The notes under the pieces were generated by a model, which ran no database searches, was not told the DNA's origin, and saw only the letters and a list, made by a program, of their open reading frames with translations. From positions 1 through 38,675 of the IMG/VR virus record IMGVR_UViG_3300046543_000532: 38,675 bases of DNA. The stretch is one strand, 5' to 3'. Below are positions 22,650-30,887 of this stretch, piece after piece. The stretch's first letter is position 1; every line of letters starts with the position of its first letter. Position numbers and translations under genes: made by a program. Origin of the DNA: a virus.

Positions 22650-23501
22650 TCAGAGCGAAGCGTAGGCGGGGTCTTGCGCCTTTTCCTTGAACCGCTCTTC
22701 CTGCGCCTTCTCGATCGCCCGCGCGCCCGATGCTGGCCGCGTGTTCCGCGTTGCCGGCATCGTCACGCCACGCTGCGCTGCCGGCAGACCTGCCGCTTTT
22801 CGCGCGACGGGATCGCCCGCGCCGAAGCGCTTGGTCTGCTGCGCGTGCGGAGCCGATCCGTTCGCCGCGGCGCTTTCAACCTCTTCGTCGTCCGCGGCCG
22901 GCTCGGTCTGGAAAATCTCGATGAAGTCGGGCACCTCGCGCTCGATGTACGTGTCCAGCGGTTCGAGTGAGGCCTTCTCGTCGGCCTTGGCGCGGACCAT
23001 CGCCACCTTGACCGTCACCATCTTGCCCGACTCCTCGTCGCGCTCCTGCACGTCCTTGAACTCCACGTGGAGCTTTTCCCGCTCCATGAAGCGCATGAAC
23101 GCTGGCAAGTTCGCGAAGCCCATCGCGTCGGCCACGTCGACGTACAGCTCCTCGGCGTCGCGTTCCGCGAGCCGGGTCTTCTGGTCGCCATGCTCCTTGA
23201 CGAGCGTCACGAGGTCGGCGGCCTTGAGATTCAACTTCTTGAATGCCTCGAACTCGGCCGCGTCCTCTTTCGACAGCAGGACTTGGCCATCCTTCGGCTT
23301 GGCGCCTTGCGCTTGCTCGGCTTGCTGCTCGAGTTCGCGGTTCCGGAGGCGCAACTTGAACAGGCGTTGGTTGAGCTTTCGCTCGCGGGCGGGGACGTCG
23401 TTGCCGCGATACAGCGCGGTCAGCTCGTCCTTGAACTCCGCGAGAATACTCTCGCGGGTTGGTGCTGCGCCCTTACCGTCGCCGTTCTCGCCTGGAGGCA
23501 T
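22650..23501 (-). CDS. Capsid scaffold protein
   Basis: The 283-residue protein is highly charged and helical. A coiled coil lies at about 25-80 (NQRLFKLRLRNRELEQQAEQ), a middle domain contains EDAAEFEAFKKLNLKAADLV, and an acidic, disordered segment (FQTEPAADDEEVESAAANGS) precedes a basic C-terminal tail, as in scaffolds that bind the coat through their ends. The start is chosen as the ATG at 23501 (MPPGENGDGK). A GTG at 23594 would add 31 residues but has no ribosome-binding site. It lies downstream of a promoter-like element and precedes the decoration and capsid genes. Confidence 0.75.
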   Translation of the reverse strand: MPPGENGDGKGAAPTRESILAEFKDELTALYRGNDVPARERKLNQRLFKLRLRNRELEQQAEQAQGAKPKDGQVLLSKEDAAEFEAFKKLNLKAADLVTLVKEHGDQKTRLAERDAEELYVDVADAMGFANLPAFMRFMEREKLHVEFKDVQERDEESGKMVTVKVAMVRAKADEKASLEPLDTYIEREVPDFIEIFQTEPAADDEEVESAAANGSAPHAQQTKRFGAGDPVARKAAGLPAAQRGVTMPATRNTRPASGARAIEKAQEERFKEKAQDPAYASL

Positions 23502-23649
23502 GGGTGCGCGCGCCGCGCGCGGGTCTAGAAGGGTCGTGCGCGAGTCGTATTCGTGGCTCGCGTGACCGGCGCCTCGCGCTCGATCGAGGGGCACTGCGGT
23601 GCTACGGCTGCTCGGTGGCGCGCGGTCGCGCTGCGCACCGATGCGGGAA

Positions 23650-23679
23650 TTACTAACACAACGGCGTGGAGAATGTCAA
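23650..23679 (-). promoter_or_regulatory. Promoter-like element before scaffold/capsid genes
   Basis: On the minus strand TTGACA (23679-23674) is followed by an 18-base spacer and TAGTAA (23655-23650). The spacer contains CGCCGTTGT, placed exactly as in the element before the portal gene. It lies in the gap after the minor head gene. The expected start site is near 23643. Confidence 0.6.
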
Positions 23680-23696
23680 CATTTCCACATTCGCGG

Positions 23697-24302
23697 TCAC
23701 TGGTATTCGACGGTGCAGCGGTCGTTCCCGAGGCACGTTCGTTCGCCGATCGGGATGAGTCGTCCGATCTGCACCCAGCCGCGCTCCGCCTCCGAGACAC
23801 AAACGTCGCAATGCTCCGACGCGTGGAGTAGCGAGCGCTCGTGCGTGTACCCGGCGCCCGCCAAGACGACGCCCTGCGACGCGTAGAACGCAGGTCGCGA
23901 CGACGCGGCGTACATCTTCGCGCGAGCGAGGAACCCGCCGTCGAGTCGGACCGTCCCGTCGCGCAGCTGCGTCGTGAAGGCGGCGAGGAAGCGATACTGC
24001 GCGCGGACGCGCTGACCGACGCGGCCGAAGTCCGCTGGCGTCAACTGATTCCAGCCGCCGCGGGCGAGCGCTTCGGCGACGAGATGGCTGTCTTTGATTT
24101 CGTCGCGCATCGTCGACTGCCAGCTCGCCAGCGTGATCTGCCCGGCGCGCAGCGCGTTCGACGCTTCGAGGACCTTCGCCTGGCTGGCGGCGATGTACTG
24201 GTCGAGCCACTGGCGGACCTGGACGCGCGTGATCCAGCGACCGGTGTCTGGATCTCGAAAGCGAGCGGTGCTGCCCGAGAACTGAAACGGCGGTCGCGCC
24301 AT
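23697..24302 (-). CDS. Minor head / head morphogenesis protein (Mu gpF-like)
   Basis: The 201-residue protein starts MARPPFQFSGSTARFRDPDT at the ATG at 24302, directly after the previous stop. Its body is helical and its C-terminus holds the Cys/His block typical of this family: HASEHCDVCVSEAERGWVQI, then LIPIGERTCLGNDRCTVEYQ. Such proteins bind the portal and the head interior and are minor virion components. The domain is about half the length of Mu gpF, so only the core may be present. Confidence 0.65.
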   Translation of the reverse strand: MARPPFQFSGSTARFRDPDTGRWITRVQVRQWLDQYIAASQAKVLEASNALRAGQITLASWQSTMRDEIKDSHLVAEALARGGWNQLTPADFGRVGQRVRAQYRFLAAFTTQLRDGTVRLDGGFLARAKMYAASSRPAFYASQGVVLAGAGYTHERSLLHASEHCDVCVSEAERGWVQIGRLIPIGERTCLGNDRCTVEYQ

Positions 24303-24716
24303 CTACGCGACGCGCGACGTCTGCCTCGTCGCCCCGAGTTCGCCCTTCTTGCATCGCGTGCATGTGACCTGCCGCGGGCCGGTCGGCGTGAACGTCTCGT
24401 GGCACGTATCGCACGCCTTATCCTGGTACGACCGCACCGTCTTACCGTTTCGCCGCGGCTTCTCGTCGGTGCGCGGTCCGAGGCGACGGAGCGCGGGGTT
24501 GATCGCGCGGAGCTGCTGGCGCGCCGCCTTCATCGTCCGGGTGACGTGTTCCGTTCCGCATTCGCCCGGACAGGTGAGCACCAGTTCGCGGCCGCAACAG
24601 ACGCAGCGGAGCGCGCCCGTGGTCGGGCTGACGATCTCCGGGATGTGCGGGCAGCTGCAGCCGCTACTGCGTTCGGCTGTCGGGGATTGGTCCAGTGACG
24701 CCGCCGGCGGTGTCAT
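24303..24716 (-). CDS. Zinc-finger-like protein
   Basis: The 137-residue protein carries three Cys pairs: CSCPH near 20 with CVCC near 38, ECGTEH near 52, and KACDTCHETFTPTGPRQVTC, running on to TRCKKGEL, near 100-127. The last is a clean four-Cys ribbon. The middle is basic and helical (MKAARQQLRAINPALRRLGP). The start at 24716 overlaps the previous gene by 53 bases, more than elsewhere in this operon, so a shorter form is possible. DNA or RNA binding is inferred from the zinc-ribbon pattern. Confidence 0.6.
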   Translation of the reverse strand: MTPPAASLDQSPTAERSSGCSCPHIPEIVSPTTGALRCVCCGRELVLTCPGECGTEHVTRTMKAARQQLRAINPALRRLGPRTDEKPRRNGKTVRSYQDKACDTCHETFTPTGPRQVTCTRCKKGELGATRQTSRVA

Positions 24717-24858
24717 CGCGCTCGGCGTTCAACGCGCGCGACGCTTGCGGCACGCGCTCGGCGGCGAGTCGTTTCGCGCGCGCGATGTCCGCTGCGGTCA
24801 CTTCGGCCAGTTGATCGAGTTCGGCGGCGCTCGGTGTCTCGGAGTCGCGAATCGGCAC
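24664..24858 (-). CDS. Small hypothetical protein, 64 residues
   Basis: The GTG at 24858 follows the preceding stop by 15 bases. The product is hydrophilic and helical in the middle (AAELDQLAEVTAADIARAKR), with an Asp/Thr-rich C-terminus that overlaps the next gene by 53 bases. I see no family or motif. It is supported by composition (not the Arg-rich pattern of shadow frames) and by filling the gap. The upstream ribosome-binding site is unclear. Confidence 0.4.
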   Translation of the reverse strand: MPIRDSETPSAAELDQLAEVTAADIARAKRLAAERVPQASRALNAERDDTAGGVTGPIPDSRTQ

Positions 24859-24873
24859 GGCGAGAATATAGCC

Positions 24874-25173
24874 TCATTCGAGGATGCCGTCCGCCTTCTT
24901 CTCGCTCTCGTAGGCGATCCCGAATTCGCGCTGGGCGCGGCGCTGGTCACGCGTCTCGCGCTGGAGCCCGCGAATCTCCGAGACCGGGCAGGTGACGCCG
25001 CCGCCGCCCGGATATTCGACATGCACGAGGCGGTCGTTCCGCTGTCCGCTCGACATAAATTCGTTCCACTCGGCGTCGATCCGGTCGTAGTCGGCCGGGT
25101 CGATGAACCGCCAATCGCGATCCGTCGCGAGCAGCATGCAGCAGACGTCGCCCAGCTCGACGTCGTTGATCAC
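24874..25173 (-). CDS. Hypothetical 99-residue protein
   Basis: The gene starts at the GTG at 25173, in a GTGA overlap with the 51-residue gene before it. Its first part (VINDVELGDVCCMLLATDRD) and FIDPADYDRIDAEWNEFMSS suggest an alpha/beta fold. The second half is charged (RGLQRETRDQRRAQREFGIA). It lies between the portal and the minor head gene, where small head-completion proteins are common, but I recognise no family. Confidence 0.55.
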   Translation of the reverse strand: MINDVELGDVCCMLLATDRDWRFIDPADYDRIDAEWNEFMSSGQRNDRLVHVEYPGGGGVTCPVSEIRGLQRETRDQRRAQREFGIAYESEKKADGILE

Positions 25174-25325
25174 GCCGGGCCACCTCGCGGAACCAGCCAC
25201 TGCCAATGCCACCACATCCAGCAGTGAAACGGAGTCGCGCCGCCCGGTTTGACGTCGAGGCGCAGCAGCCAGTAAAGATCCGGGGGCAGGACGAACCCCA
25301 CGGCCGGATTCAGCTTCGCGTTCAC
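25170..25325 (-). CDS. 51-residue Trp-rich peptide after portal
   Basis: The GTG at 25325 forms GTGA with the portal stop. The reading frame is VNAKLNPAVGFVLPPDLYWL, then LRLDVKPGGATPFHCWMWWH and WQWLVPRGGPA. It is short and rich in Trp (six residues). The frame is coupled to both neighbours by four-base overlaps, which argues that it is translated. Trp-rich small proteins may contact membranes or serve as packing pieces in virions, but no family is known. Confidence 0.45.
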   Translation of the reverse strand: MNAKLNPAVGFVLPPDLYWLLRLDVKPGGATPFHCWMWWHWQWLVPRGGPA

Positions 25326-27490
25326 GCCGCCGCTCCGCCCGGCGCACCACCGCCGGCCGTGGATCCGGGACTCGACGATGCCTTCGTGCCCTTCGCGCCC
25401 ACAGCCGCGGCGGCTGCGGGGTTCGGCGCCGTATCGATCGCCACCGCCGTGGACGCTGCGCGTGGCTCTTCGAGCGCCGCCTGCGGCTCGATGACCTCGC
25501 CAGCGGCGCCCGGTTTCGGCTGTTTGACGCTGACACCACCGGGGAGCGCGGCGTACGTCTCGGGTGTGAGCAGATCTTTGACCTGCGCCGGCGTGAGGCC
25601 GAGCACCTTGGCCGCGCCCTCGAGCGTCGCGCCCGCCGTGGTGATCGCCTGGAGCGCCTTGCCCAGCGCCTCACCGCCTGCGTAGCGCGATGCCGGGTCT
25701 GCGGCCATGCGCGACTTCTCGGCGTCGACGTCGTCAACGTCGAGCATGAGCATCGCGGTGTCCTGGCTGATCGTCACGCCGATCGACGCTTCGATCGCCT
25801 TCCGCTCCTCGGGCGTGATCGGCCCGGTGTCCAGCTTGCACGAGCCCTGCACGCGGAGGAGGCTCGTGTACTGGCCCGCCTGCCCGGCAATCGCCTCGGC
25901 CATCGCGAGCGCCGTCTCGATGAGCCACGTGAACGCGGACTCGACCTCGGTCTTCGACTTGAGCAGCGTGTTGAGATACTCGGCGCGCGCCTGAATCCGC
26001 GAGACGGCGGACGAGGTCGCGTCGCCGGTGATCAGCACATGGCGCTGGCCGGTCTCGGCGAGGATCGCGTCGTAGTGCTCATCGGCGGCCGCGATCGACG
26101 CGTCGGGCTTGACCGGCTCGCGGAAGACAACGCTGGGGCTGGCGTGCTTGACGACTTTCTCGCCCTGGTCGTTCGTCTCCTGGACGTTGATGCCCTCGAT
26201 GATGTTCGTCGTGCCGGCGCCGAGCTTGAGCGGCGAGGGGATGAACACCTTGCCGCCCTTGCCGTCGTCCTGGAACGCGCCGGGCACGGCGGCGTCGAGC
26301 AGCAGCCGCTCGACGAAGCCGCCCGTCGTGACGTTCCGCGGCACCATCGTGAGCGCGAAGTTCAAGGCGCGCTGATTCTGCTGCACCTGCGGCGTGACGA
26401 GCGCGGGGCGGCGCATCTCGAACATGGCGAGCCGGCCGCCGAGTTTGAGCGTCGCGTCGCCCGGCTGCGGCGTGTACTGATCCGGCGCGTCGGCTGCGGG
26501 CTTCTCCGGCTCCGCGTCGTCGTCCGAGAGGATCCGGATCACGGTCTCGCCGACGCGATTCAGGAAGCAGAGCCACGCGTAGTCGTTTGTCTCGTCGGAG
26601 TCGCCATCGCTGTCGTCGTCGTACGCGTCCGCCGCGCCCTCGTAGCGGACGACGCCGGCCTCGAGCTTCGTGTCGTCATCGCATGCGACCGTCGCCGATT
26701 CGGGCTGATTGTGCTCGGGCCAGATCTTGGTCAGCGCCTGCTCGATCGACGCCGCGACGACGCTGCGCATCCCGTCGGCGCCAGCTTCGGTGAGCCCGTA
26801 CGGCGTGTAGAGGCGGATCGACGAGCGCTCGGCGAGGAGGAGCGTCGCGGTCGCGTCCAGCATTAGCGTCGAGACCTTCCGCGCGTTGAGCCAGTCGCGG
26901 ATGATGCCCGACGCGGCATCGATCGCCGTCTGCTCTTCGGTCGTCGGCTTCTGGTCGCCCGTCGCGCGGCGCGGCACCAGTGCCCAGCGGAACGGCTTGC
27001 CGATGACGCCCGCGGCGTGACGATCGACGACCTCTTTGATCGCGTTCTTCGACGTGAAGATGAGCGAGATCTCGGTCATCGCGTCCTGGAACGCCGTGTC
27101 GCCGATGGCCGGGTGCGGGCCGATGTAGCCGGAGCCGTATTGCCAGTGGTCGCCGAGGTAAAACGCGCGATTCACGACGATCGGGTCTTGCGTGCGTCGC
27201 GCGGGCTGGAATCGCACCTCGCCGGCCGATGGCCCGATGGTCGCGACCGCGCGCTGAGCGACGTCGATGGTCTGGTGCGCGACGGCGTCCGAGACCGCTT
27301 CGTTGGCGTCCTCGAAGCCCCAGAGCGCGAACGGGGACGGCGGGTAGAGCGGCGTGACCGTAGCACTCGACGTGGCGCCGCGCGACTTCCGGAGCGTGCC
27401 GCGGATCTTGGCGAGGCGCTGGAGGAGCGTCAGCTTGGGTTTCGCTGGCGCGGCGTCGCTGGCGGCGGTGGGCTCGGCGGTCGTGGCCAC
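25322..27490 (-). CDS. Portal protein
   Basis: The 722-residue protein starts at the GTG at 27490 (VATTAEPTAA...). After a disordered N-terminus it has FYLGDHWQYGSGYIGPHPAI near 130, and FTSKNAIKEVVDRHAAGVIG near 162, as seen in portals of this size class. A long helical region at 465-560 (ARAEYLNTLLKSKTEVESAF) would form the stem and clip. The C-terminus is Ala/Pro/Gly-rich and disordered. It is the largest head gene, directly after the terminase pair and a small gene. It forms the DNA-packaging channel. Confidence 0.85.
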   Translation of the reverse strand: MATTAEPTAASDAAPAKPKLTLLQRLAKIRGTLRKSRGATSSATVTPLYPPSPFALWGFEDANEAVSDAVAHQTIDVAQRAVATIGPSAGEVRFQPARRTQDPIVVNRAFYLGDHWQYGSGYIGPHPAIGDTAFQDAMTEISLIFTSKNAIKEVVDRHAAGVIGKPFRWALVPRRATGDQKPTTEEQTAIDAASGIIRDWLNARKVSTLMLDATATLLLAERSSIRLYTPYGLTEAGADGMRSVVAASIEQALTKIWPEHNQPESATVACDDDTKLEAGVVRYEGAADAYDDDSDGDSDETNDYAWLCFLNRVGETVIRILSDDDAEPEKPAADAPDQYTPQPGDATLKLGGRLAMFEMRRPALVTPQVQQNQRALNFALTMVPRNVTTGGFVERLLLDAAVPGAFQDDGKGGKVFIPSPLKLGAGTTNIIEGINVQETNDQGEKVVKHASPSVVFREPVKPDASIAAADEHYDAILAETGQRHVLITGDATSSAVSRIQARAEYLNTLLKSKTEVESAFTWLIETALAMAEAIAGQAGQYTSLLRVQGSCKLDTGPITPEERKAIEASIGVTISQDTAMLMLDVDDVDAEKSRMAADPASRYAGGEALGKALQAITTAGATLEGAAKVLGLTPAQVKDLLTPETYAALPGGVSVKQPKPGAAGEVIEPQAALEEPRAASTAVAIDTAPNPAAAAAVGAKGTKASSSPGSTAGGGAPGGAAA

Positions 27491-27564
27491 GGGTCGGGAG
27501 TTGAGGAAACTCGAACCGGTGTGGCGACCACGTCGTCCACGATGCTGCGGGACTACTCGGCGAT

Positions 27565-27594
27565 CAGGATACTACAACGGCGAGCGATCCGTCA
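27565..27594 (-). promoter_or_regulatory. Promoter-like element before portal gene
   Basis: TTGACG (27594-27589) with an 18-base spacer and TATCCT (27570-27565). The spacer contains CGCCGTTGT eight bases after TTGAC, exactly as in the element before the scaffold. The stop codon of the preceding gene is embedded in the TTGACG box. Confidence 0.5.
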
Positions 27595-28041
27595 ACGATT
27601 GTCGCGGAAATCGGGGTCTTCTGCGGGCGGATGAGAGAACACGTCCTCAACCGGGAAGCCCATGAACCGGTTCTCGTTCTTGAACGGCGTACGGTCGATC
27701 GATGGGTCCGGCGGGAGATACGATTCGATCACGTCGGCGAGATCGCGCACGGCGTCAATCTCCGCGCGTTTTGTCTCTGCGCTGACAAAAGTCGTCCCGA
27801 CGAGGTTCTCGATCGTGTGGCCGATCTGTCTCAGTAGCCCGACCGTCGCGCGCGTGAGCTTGCGTGGATCCTCGTCGGCGAGCGCCGCGTTGGCGAGGGC
27901 GATCGTCGCCGCGAGCCCTGTCACGTCGCGCGTTACGAACGCCGCGTCGGCCAGCGCTCCCTCGAGCGCGTGGCGACCGCTGATCTCTCGCCACCTGTCT
28001 GCATCGAGTGCTGGCGGGATGTCGCGCACGTCATCCGACAT
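27592..28041 (-). CDS. Hypothetical protein between terminase and portal
   Basis: The 149-residue product starts at the ATG at 28041, 30 bases past the large terminase stop. It is helical, with ALADAAFVTRDVTGLAATIA and LTRATVGLLRQIGHTIENLV, then an acidic, disordered C-terminus (PAEDPDFRDNR). It has no membrane segment and no cysteine. Genes in this position are often of unknown function. A helix-rich protein next to the portal might be a small packaging factor, but there is no family support. Confidence 0.6.
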   Translation of the reverse strand: MSDDVRDIPPALDADRWREISGRHALEGALADAAFVTRDVTGLAATIALANAALADEDPRKLTRATVGLLRQIGHTIENLVGTTFVSAETKRAEIDAVRDLADVIESYLPPDPSIDRTPFKNENRFMGFPVEDVFSHPPAEDPDFRDNR

Positions 28042-28071
28042 AACTAAGCCATTCTTTGGGCATTGTTATGC

Positions 28072-29541
28072 TCACGCTCCGTGCGAGACGAACGATCCGC
28101 CGCGCGGCCGCCCGTTCGTGTTCGGCTCGTCGCGCTGCCGAATCATCGGCGAGAGCGCGTACCGCGCCGCGTCCCACGTGTGGTCATTCCCATCTTGCAG
28201 CACCGGGAGCACCTCCTGGGTGCGCGGGTCGACCTTGTACCGCCAGAGCCGCGCGTCCTGCACCGCCCGTTTGCATCTCGGGTGTATCACAATTTCCGCA
28301 TACGTGCGGAGATGCGCAATGCCGTCCTCGACCGAGCCCTTCCACTTCCGCGCGGCGATGACGTTGAGCTTCCGCTTGCGCATCTCGTGGATCGTCTCAG
28401 GTCGCGCGGCATCCGCCCGAATCTCCCGCTGGACACCGGACCGGACATCGAACACGCCCGGCATCTCCTTGAACGCCGCCGCGGTGGCGTCGTTGTCGAG
28501 CTGCACGCCGCCGGCCTCGTAGTCAACCCAGAGGCGCGAGTCGGCGACCCAGAGCCGGACGAGCTGCGTCGGGTCGTGCGAGAAGCCCCAATCGGCGCCG
28601 TAGTACGGCCCCTGCCACGACGGCAGCGCGACGAACTCCGCGACGCGCCACTTGCCGTTCAGCACCTGCGCGTCCGAGCGTGACCACGGCTGGCCGCCCC
28701 AGACGTGCGCGTGCGCCTCGGGGTCTCGGACGAGGAGCGTTGCTTGCTCGTCGTGCAGCACTTGCGGCAGCCAGGGATTGTCCTTCCAGCTCACGGGCCG
28801 GATGATCGCGTTGGGCTCCGGGTTGACGACGAACTTCGCGTAGGTCGCGTCCGTGGGCAGCGCCGGGTTGAACGAGACCCAGATCTCGGAGCCCTCTTTC
28901 CGGATCGTCGGTGTCAGCGTGCCCCACGACTGCGCGGTGACCGACTCCGCCTCCTCGACCCAGCAGATGTCAACGCCCTCGGTGGATTTGATCTGCGCGA
29001 TGTCCTTCCGGAGTCCCTTGAAGATGAACTCCGTGCCGTTCTTGCCGACGATGCTCGACGCGCCGATCTCGTAGAACCCTTGGAGCGTGAGCGCGCGGAT
29101 CTGGTCGGAGAGCAGCTTGTGGACCGAGTCTTTGATCGAGCTCTGGTACTCGCGCGCGCAGAGGATGCGGAGCTTTTTCGTCCGGCCATGCGCGAGCAAC
29201 GCGCGGGCGAAGTTCCAGCTCGAGCCCTTGCCGCGTCCGCCGTACGCGACGCGGTACCGCACGGAGCCGAGCGGCGGGTCGTAGAGATAGCCGAACGCTG
29301 GCGGAGTCGCCACGTCGATCGTGGAGCTCGGCGCCTCGTCGTCTGGCGTCGCCTCAGTCGGCTCGCTCGCGACGAGCGCCAGCACACGTGGCGCGGCACC
29401 GGGGACGCGCACGACGACCTCGCGCCGATCCTGCGCATCGTGTTCGACGCCGTTCGCCTCGCTGTCATCGGTGACCAGCTCGACCGATCGCTTCGGCGCG
29501 AAGATCGTCTCGAACGGGTGCGCGCGAAGGCGGAGGCTCAC
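28072..29541 (-). CDS. terL: Terminase large subunit (PBSX-like)
   Basis: The 489-residue protein starts at the GTG at 29541 (GTGA overlap). The ATPase part has GGRGKGSSW (101-109) at the Walker A position, DICWVEEAE (191-199) as Walker B with the catalytic acid, and NPALPTDATY as coupling motif. The nuclease part has YYGADWGFSHDPTQLVRLWV near 315, KWKGSVEDGIAHLRTYAEIV, and NDHTWDAARYAL near the end. The Walker A loop is unusual: the Lys lies two residues early relative to the common G-[SA]-GKS order. An 80-residue N-terminal extension is also atypical. It packages DNA into the head. Confidence 0.9.
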   Translation of the reverse strand: MSLRLRAHPFETIFAPKRSVELVTDDSEANGVEHDAQDRREVVVRVPGAAPRVLALVASEPTEATPDDEAPSSTIDVATPPAFGYLYDPPLGSVRYRVAYGGRGKGSSWNFARALLAHGRTKKLRILCAREYQSSIKDSVHKLLSDQIRALTLQGFYEIGASSIVGKNGTEFIFKGLRKDIAQIKSTEGVDICWVEEAESVTAQSWGTLTPTIRKEGSEIWVSFNPALPTDATYAKFVVNPEPNAIIRPVSWKDNPWLPQVLHDEQATLLVRDPEAHAHVWGGQPWSRSDAQVLNGKWRVAEFVALPSWQGPYYGADWGFSHDPTQLVRLWVADSRLWVDYEAGGVQLDNDATAAAFKEMPGVFDVRSGVQREIRADAARPETIHEMRKRKLNVIAARKWKGSVEDGIAHLRTYAEIVIHPRCKRAVQDARLWRYKVDPRTQEVLPVLQDGNDHTWDAARYALSPMIRQRDEPNTNGRPRGGSFVSHGA

Positions 29542-29978
29542 CGGCGGAGTCCGATGAACCGCGGCGCGATCAGGGCGATCAGCGCCTCGGCCGCTTCGGG
29601 AGAGAGCGCGCGGAACCCACGAATGTCGTCCGTCATACCCATCAGCGCCTCGGTCAGCGCTGCCATCGGCACGCGATCCTCGTACGCGAGCATCCGAAGC
29701 TCAGCGATCGCCCGGATCTGGTTCGCCGTGCTGTGCGGCGCCTTCCCGGTCCGCTTGCCTTTGTTCTTTCCGCGCTTCGATCGCCCCGGAACGTTCATCG
29801 CAATCCGCGAGAGCTTCGGAATCACCTGGTAGAGGCGCTTCGTGGCGAGCGATGAGACGTGCGCGGGCGTCGGGTTCGCCGGCCGCGGATCGCCGCCGCG
29901 CATCAGCGCGCCGCCGTGAATCTGCGGGACGGGCGCTTTCGCCTCCGGCTCGGCGGCCGGGCGCTGTTCTTCGCTCAT
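29538..29978 (-). CDS. terS: Terminase small subunit candidate
   Basis: The ATG at 29978 has AAGGAAG as ribosome-binding site. The 146-residue product is disordered for about 45 residues (MSEEQRPAAEPEAKAPVPQI). It then becomes helical with a basic stretch (GRSKRGKNKGKRTGKA) and ends with helices (AIAELRMLAYEDRVPMAALT, LSPEAAEALIALIAPRFIGL). No clear helix-turn-helix is seen. The call rests on its position directly upstream of the large subunit, translational coupling and a DNA-binding basic patch. It is the first gene of the leftward late operon. Confidence 0.55.
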   Translation of the reverse strand: MSEEQRPAAEPEAKAPVPQIHGGALMRGGDPRPANPTPAHVSSLATKRLYQVIPKLSRIAMNVPGRSKRGKNKGKRTGKAPHSTANQIRAIAELRMLAYEDRVPMAALTEALMGMTDDIRGFRALSPEAAEALIALIAPRFIGLRR

Positions 29979-30022
29979 ACTGCTTCCTTGAACACACCCA
30001 CTATTCCGATCATCGTTGTGCG
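29979..30022. promoter_or_regulatory. Divergent intergenic region between small terminase and plus-strand cargo gene
   Basis: The 44 bases separate the leftward terminase operon from the rightward cargo gene and must carry or adjoin both promoters. I find no pair of boxes with good spacing. A six-base inverted repeat TCATCG/CGATGA (30010-30026, five-base TTGTG loop) overlaps the cargo start codon. It could act as an operator or hide the start in mRNA. Confidence 0.35.
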
Positions 30023-30841
30023 ATGAGCGAAACTCCGAACCGCGCCGGCTCTCTGTATAAGCCGGACGCCCCATCCGGGACGCACCCGTGGCTTATGGCC
30101 GAGGTCGAATTTGGGGAGCATCTCCGACCCTCGATCGAGCGCCACGTCGCCCTCGCAGCTCAATGCGTCGACGTCGGTGGAGCGTTCTTGGCTAGGGCCG
30201 CCAATCAGGCGGGGTCGGTCCTGTACCGCGTTCATGCAACACTGTTGATTCGGGCGCTGCAGGATCTTCGCGGCTGCGTTCTCTGCTCGATGGCCGGCTA
30301 CACGGTCCAGGCCTGGTCGGTTGCGGCCTCGGCGTTCGAAGCCGCCTATATGCTCGGCTACGTCGGGCGGAGCACTGATCGCGCAGAAGAATGGCTGGGA
30401 CATTCTTCCGAAACAAAATCCCCAGCGGCCGTCCCCAAGACGGTTGAGAGCACGATTGAGCTTCTCCAGGTCGAACCGAACAACCCTGAAAAGCGCGCAG
30501 CCGCCGTCAGCGATGCATACGGGCACTACAAATACTTGTGCATGGCCAAACACATCAACCCGATCTATGAGCGCGACCGCTACATCTTCGGCGTCGACGG
30601 AATTCCGAACCTGCTCCTCAGCCCGGTCGTCACGAAGCGCAGGACGTCGCAGGCGCGCATCGGGATTCTGGTGGCGATTCAATCGGCTCATGTCGCGCTC
30701 TGGGCCTTCGACGTGATGCACCTCGCGGAGCCGGGCCTCGTCGACGCGCCGTTGGAAGACATGGCTCGCGAGCTCGGCGAATTGCTCTCGTCGGATCTGG
30801 CTCGTGATATGTCGCTCATTGAATCGCAAGGCGATCTATAG
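30023..30841 (+). CDS. Plus-strand cargo gene, helical protein of unknown function
   Basis: The 272-residue protein begins MSETPNRAGSLYKPDAPSGT. It is soluble and mainly helical (LIRALQDLRGCVLCSMAGYT, WSVAASAFEAAYMLGYVGRS). A central segment reads VSDAYGHYKYLCMAKHINPI. This pattern loosely resembles large DUF5677/HEPN-like proteins, a group that includes abortive-infection and RNase-type defence proteins. I see no clear R-X4-6-H catalytic motif, so function is unknown. It runs against every neighbour and has its own divergent start region, as expected for cargo expressed from the lysogen. Its stop faces the 67-residue gene across 46 bases. Confidence 0.6.
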   Translation: MSETPNRAGSLYKPDAPSGTHPWLMAEVEFGEHLRPSIERHVALAAQCVDVGGAFLARAANQAGSVLYRVHATLLIRALQDLRGCVLCSMAGYTVQAWSVAASAFEAAYMLGYVGRSTDRAEEWLGHSSETKSPAAVPKTVESTIELLQVEPNNPEKRAAAVSDAYGHYKYLCMAKHINPIYERDRYIFGVDGIPNLLLSPVVTKRRTSQARIGILVAIQSAHVALWAFDVMHLAEPGLVDAPLEDMARELGELLSSDLARDMSLIESQGDL

Positions 30842-30887
30842 CGCTGACACGGGTTCGGCGGCCGATACTCGCATTCATGTCCGAATC

